Made by a program: the position numbers and the translations under genes. The notes under the pieces are model-generated. The model was not told where the DNA came from. It was given only the letters and a program-made list of their open reading frames with translations, and did no database searches. 64,000 nt of DNA from an uncultured Croceitalea sp. (GTDB lineage Bacteria > Bacteroidota > Bacteroidia > Flavobacteriales > Flavobacteriaceae): assembly GCA_947494805.1 (NCBI GenBank), contig CANLWK010000002.1, forward strand, positions 434,001 to 498,000, in the 5' to 3' direction. Below, in pieces: positions 61,973 to 64,000 of the stretch; position 1 is the stretch's first letter, and the number at the start of each line of letters is the position of its first letter.

Positions 61973-62697
61973 ATGCTCTTATAAACTTCTTCAAAAGGCA
62001 CACGAAATCGTTCTCCGTAGATACCGTTTTCATCACGAATACCACAACTGATGACCATATTGATTTCTGCACCAAATGGCAACCCCAATGCCTTCTTCAC
62101 TAAGAATGTGTCACTGCCCTCCATTGGGCAGGTATCATAACCTATGGCAGCCATGCTAACCATAAAATTTTGTGCGGCCAGACCAGCACTTTTATGGGCC
62201 ACAATGCGCATATCAGAGTTTCTGACCTGACGATAGGTAGGTCTAAACAGACCTACAACCTGAAATACTAGATACTTTATCCAGCCCAGAATTCCGAACA
62301 CATCAAAATAGACCGTTGGAATCAATTTTTGATAGTATCCCAATGCAAATTTTTCACGTCTTGAATATTCTTGCGGTGATTTGTCCCCAATATTTGATTT
62401 CAAAAAAGCAATATTCGCCTTTGCGCGTTTTTTCCACAAATCTTTTCGCACAACGACAACGACCATTTGTTTCGCATATTTAGCTGCATTTTGACCCAAA
62501 CAAGCCTTGGTCAACTTTTGAAGCACCTTTTTATTTGTGACATGATAAAATTCCCACAATTGCAGATTACTGCTTGTTGGGGCCAAAGTAGCGTTTCGTA
62601 TACATTCTTTTACCTTATCAGCCACTATTGCTTTATCTTGATCATACACCCGTACGGAACGTCTGTATTTTATGGCTGCTGTAACCGTTTTCTCCAT
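61969..62697 (-). CDS. Nitroreductase family FMN-dependent protein
   Basis: 242 residues from the ATG at 62697; an upstream in-frame TTG at 62706 is less likely. The nitroreductase fold is shown by IKYRRSVRVYDQD (flavin-binding Arg), LAPTSSNLQLWEFYHV and the late AAQNFMVSMAAIGYDTCPMEGSD. It would reduce quinones, nitro compounds or flavins using NAD(P)H. The central insert (about 105-155, including FGILGWIKYLVFQVVGLF) is hydrophobic and longer than in small nitroreductases. It is convergent with pxpC, with overlapping stops, and divergent from ilvD. Confidence 0.9.
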   Translation of the reverse strand: MEKTVTAAIKYRRSVRVYDQDKAIVADKVKECIRNATLAPTSSNLQLWEFYHVTNKKVLQKLTKACLGQNAAKYAKQMVVVVVRKDLWKKRAKANIAFLKSNIGDKSPQEYSRREKFALGYYQKLIPTVYFDVFGILGWIKYLVFQVVGLFRPTYRQVRNSDMRIVAHKSAGLAAQNFMVSMAAIGYDTCPMEGSDTFLVKKALGLPFGAEINMVISCGIRDENGIYGERFRVPFEEVYKSI

Positions 62698-63000
62698 AGA
62701 CTTCAAAAGTAGAAAATGAAAATGGGTTAAGTCCTATTACGTCCCTATTAATAAAAGTACCCTTCAAGATAAAAAACATAGTGTTATTAAGGCAGAACAA
62801 CTGATTTCCAAGTTTGTTAAGAAGAGTGAATATGGTATTTTTTACAGGTCTATCTGTCTGATATACTGGCAGATAAATCTAATATTTTTTAAATGAGTTT
62901 AGACAAAGGTTAATTGTTAAAAAAAATGGCTTTTTGAAACAATTATTTTTGAATGTAGAAGTATCTCTAGCAGATACCATGATTTGAAAGAAACTATTTA
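62698..63000. other. Divergent intergenic region with ilvD promoter
   Basis: AT-rich, no gene seen. A -7 box TATTTTTG at 62944-62951 (exact TAnnTTTG) would start the ilvD transcript about 43 bases before the ATG. A short inverted repeat TATCTG (about 62849-62854)/CAGATA (about 62871-62876) is present, but no leader peptide rich in branched-chain codons was found. Confidence 0.5.
62944..62951 (+). promoter_or_regulatory. Bacteroidota -7 promoter box for ilvD
   Basis: TATTTTTG, exact match to TAnnTTTG, 49 bases before the ilvD ATG. The -33 element is not clear. Confidence 0.55.
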
Positions 63001-64000
63001 ATGGAATTGAATAAATACAGTAAAAATGTCACTCAAGACCCAACGCAACCCGCTGCACAAGCCATGTTGTATGCCATTGGTCTATCAGAAGACGACTTAA
63101 AAAAACCATTTATCGGAATAGGTAGCACCGGGTACGAAGGAAACCCATGTAATATGCACCTTAACGAACTGTCTACTTTTGTAAAGCAAGGTGTACAAGA
63201 TGCAGACTTGGTTGGGTTGATTTTTAATACCATCGGAGTGAGTGATGGTATTTCAATGGGTACTTACGGTATGCGGTATTCACTGCCTTCCCGTGATATT
63301 ATTGCCGATTCAATGGAGACCGTTGTTCAGGCCATGAACTATGATGGTCTGGCAACGGTAGTTGGTTGTGATAAAAACATGCCCGGCGCCCTGATTGCCA
63401 TGATCAGGTTGAACAGACCCTCTGTTTTGGTGTATGGTGGCACGATTGCTTCTGGGTGCTTAAAAGATAAAAAGCTTGATGTGGTTTCAGCTTTTGAAGC
63501 CTGGGGTGAAAAGGTAGCAGGAACTTTAAATGAAGATGATTATAAAGCTGTAATACAAAATGCTTGCCCTGGGGCAGGGGCCTGTGGTGGTATGTATACT
63601 GCCAATACTATGGCTTCGGCAATTGAAGCTTTGGGCATGGCCATGCCCTATAACTCATCAAATCCGGCCACCGGCAACGAAAAAAAACAGGACTGTATTG
63701 CTTCGGGAAAAGCTTTGAGATATCTGATTGAGCATGATATCAAACCGTTGGACATCATCACTAAAAAATCATTGGAAAATGCAGTGCGATTGATAACCGT
63801 GTTGGGTGGTTCAACGAATGCGGTACTCCATTTTTTGGCCATAGCCAAAGCTGCTGAAATTGATTTTGGGCTAGATGATTTTCAACGCATCAGTGATACC
63901 ACACCTTTTTTAGCAGATTTAAAGCCCAGTGGTAAATTCTTGATGGAAGATGTTCATCGCGTCGGTGGTATTCCTGCCGTGATGAAATTTATGTTAGAAA
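63001..64000 (+). CDS. ilvD: Dihydroxy-acid dehydratase, 3' part outside the window
   Basis: The first 333 codons of a family of about 560 residues. The Fe-S cluster cysteines are Cys50 (NPCNMH), Cys123 ([10 protein letters not shown]) and Cys195 ([14 protein letters not shown], after NACPGAG), three in all as in [2Fe-2S] dehydratases; [19 protein letters not shown] is also diagnostic. It dehydrates the dihydroxy acids to 2-keto acids in valine and isoleucine synthesis. It probably begins an ilv operon beyond the window, which cannot be seen here. Confidence 0.97.
   Translation, partial: MELNKYSKNVTQDPTQPAAQAMLYAIGLSEDDLKKPFIGIGSTGYEGNPCNMHLNELSTFVKQGVQDADLVGLIFNTIGVSDGISMGTYGMRYSLPSRDIIADSMETVVQAMNYDGLATVVGCDKNMPGALIAMIRLNRPSVLVYGGTIASGCLKDKKLDVVSAFEAWGEKVAGTLNEDDYKAVIQNACPGAGACGGMYTANTMASAIEALGMAMPYNSSNPATGNEKKQDCIASGKALRYLIEHDIKPLDIITKKSLENAVRLITVLGGSTNAVLHFLAIAKAAEIDFGLDDFQRISDTTPFLADLKPSGKFLMEDVHRVGGIPAVMKFMLE

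Noticed and set aside
62840-63000. Possible ilv attenuator or leader peptide before ilvD
   Set aside because: No short frame rich in Leu, Ile or Val codons and no alternative terminator hairpin; only a plain promoter box was found.

Overview
The window comes from a marine-type member of the Flavobacteriaceae (Bacteroidota). The evidence is the low GC content, a SusC/SusD pair with an ECF sigma factor and FecR anti-sigma factor, DUF4249 lipoproteins beside TonB-dependent receptors, many promoters with the Bacteroidota -7 box TAnnTTTG, and the gene order ftsK-lolA-lptF-ribB. I cannot assign a genus from sequence alone. No phage, IS element, CRISPR array or rRNA operon was seen; the only RNA gene is one tRNA-Ser.

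Layout. 1-13191: a secreted M16 zinc peptidase (cut by the window edge), then an ECF sigma/FecR/SusC/SusD unit followed by three exported thioredoxin-fold proteins, the last two being a tandem duplication. No carbohydrate-active enzyme is present, so this looks like a non-glycan SusCD locus. 13528-15858: tRNA-Ser(UGA) with its own promoter and terminator, a TSUP permease and a KdnA-like sugar aminotransferase. 16078-22654 (minus strand): the ftsK-lolA-lptF-ribB operon, dgkA and tpx. The RibB protein carries a GTP cyclohydrolase II-like tail that has lost its zinc cysteines. 22726-28087: an NhaC antiporter, a trans-sulfuration-family PLP enzyme divergent from an Lrp/AsnC regulator with a perfect palindrome between them, a small membrane protein and lpd. 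28419-37724: a YegP-like protein, a membrane acyltransferase, then an FMN reductase-pabB-tilS-dsbD operon and a penicillin-acylase-family hydrolase.

37816-51748 is the most distinctive region. Two diverged copies of one module lie in tandem: an STN-containing TonB-dependent receptor, one or two DUF4249 lipoproteins, and a secreted protein with an N-terminal macroglobulin-MG2-like domain and a C-terminal Plug-like domain but no barrel. Conserved gene order and a shared DUF4249 C-terminal signature suggest an outer-membrane system of unknown substrate.

51798-64000: a ComM/YifB AAA+ protein; three small hypothetical genes; a secreted GH2 enzyme with the beta-glucuronidase NxK motif, followed 2 bases later by an aminotransferase carrying a twin-arginine signal; a DUF559-like nuclease-fold protein; a 5-oxoprolinase operon (Nramp-like transporter-pxpA-pxpB-pxpC) whose transporter lacks the Nramp metal ligands and so probably carries an organic substrate; a nitroreductase; and the first 333 codons of ilvD, running off the window.

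Functional calls rest on family motifs read by eye. No database search or alignment was run, so identities between paralogues are visual estimates.
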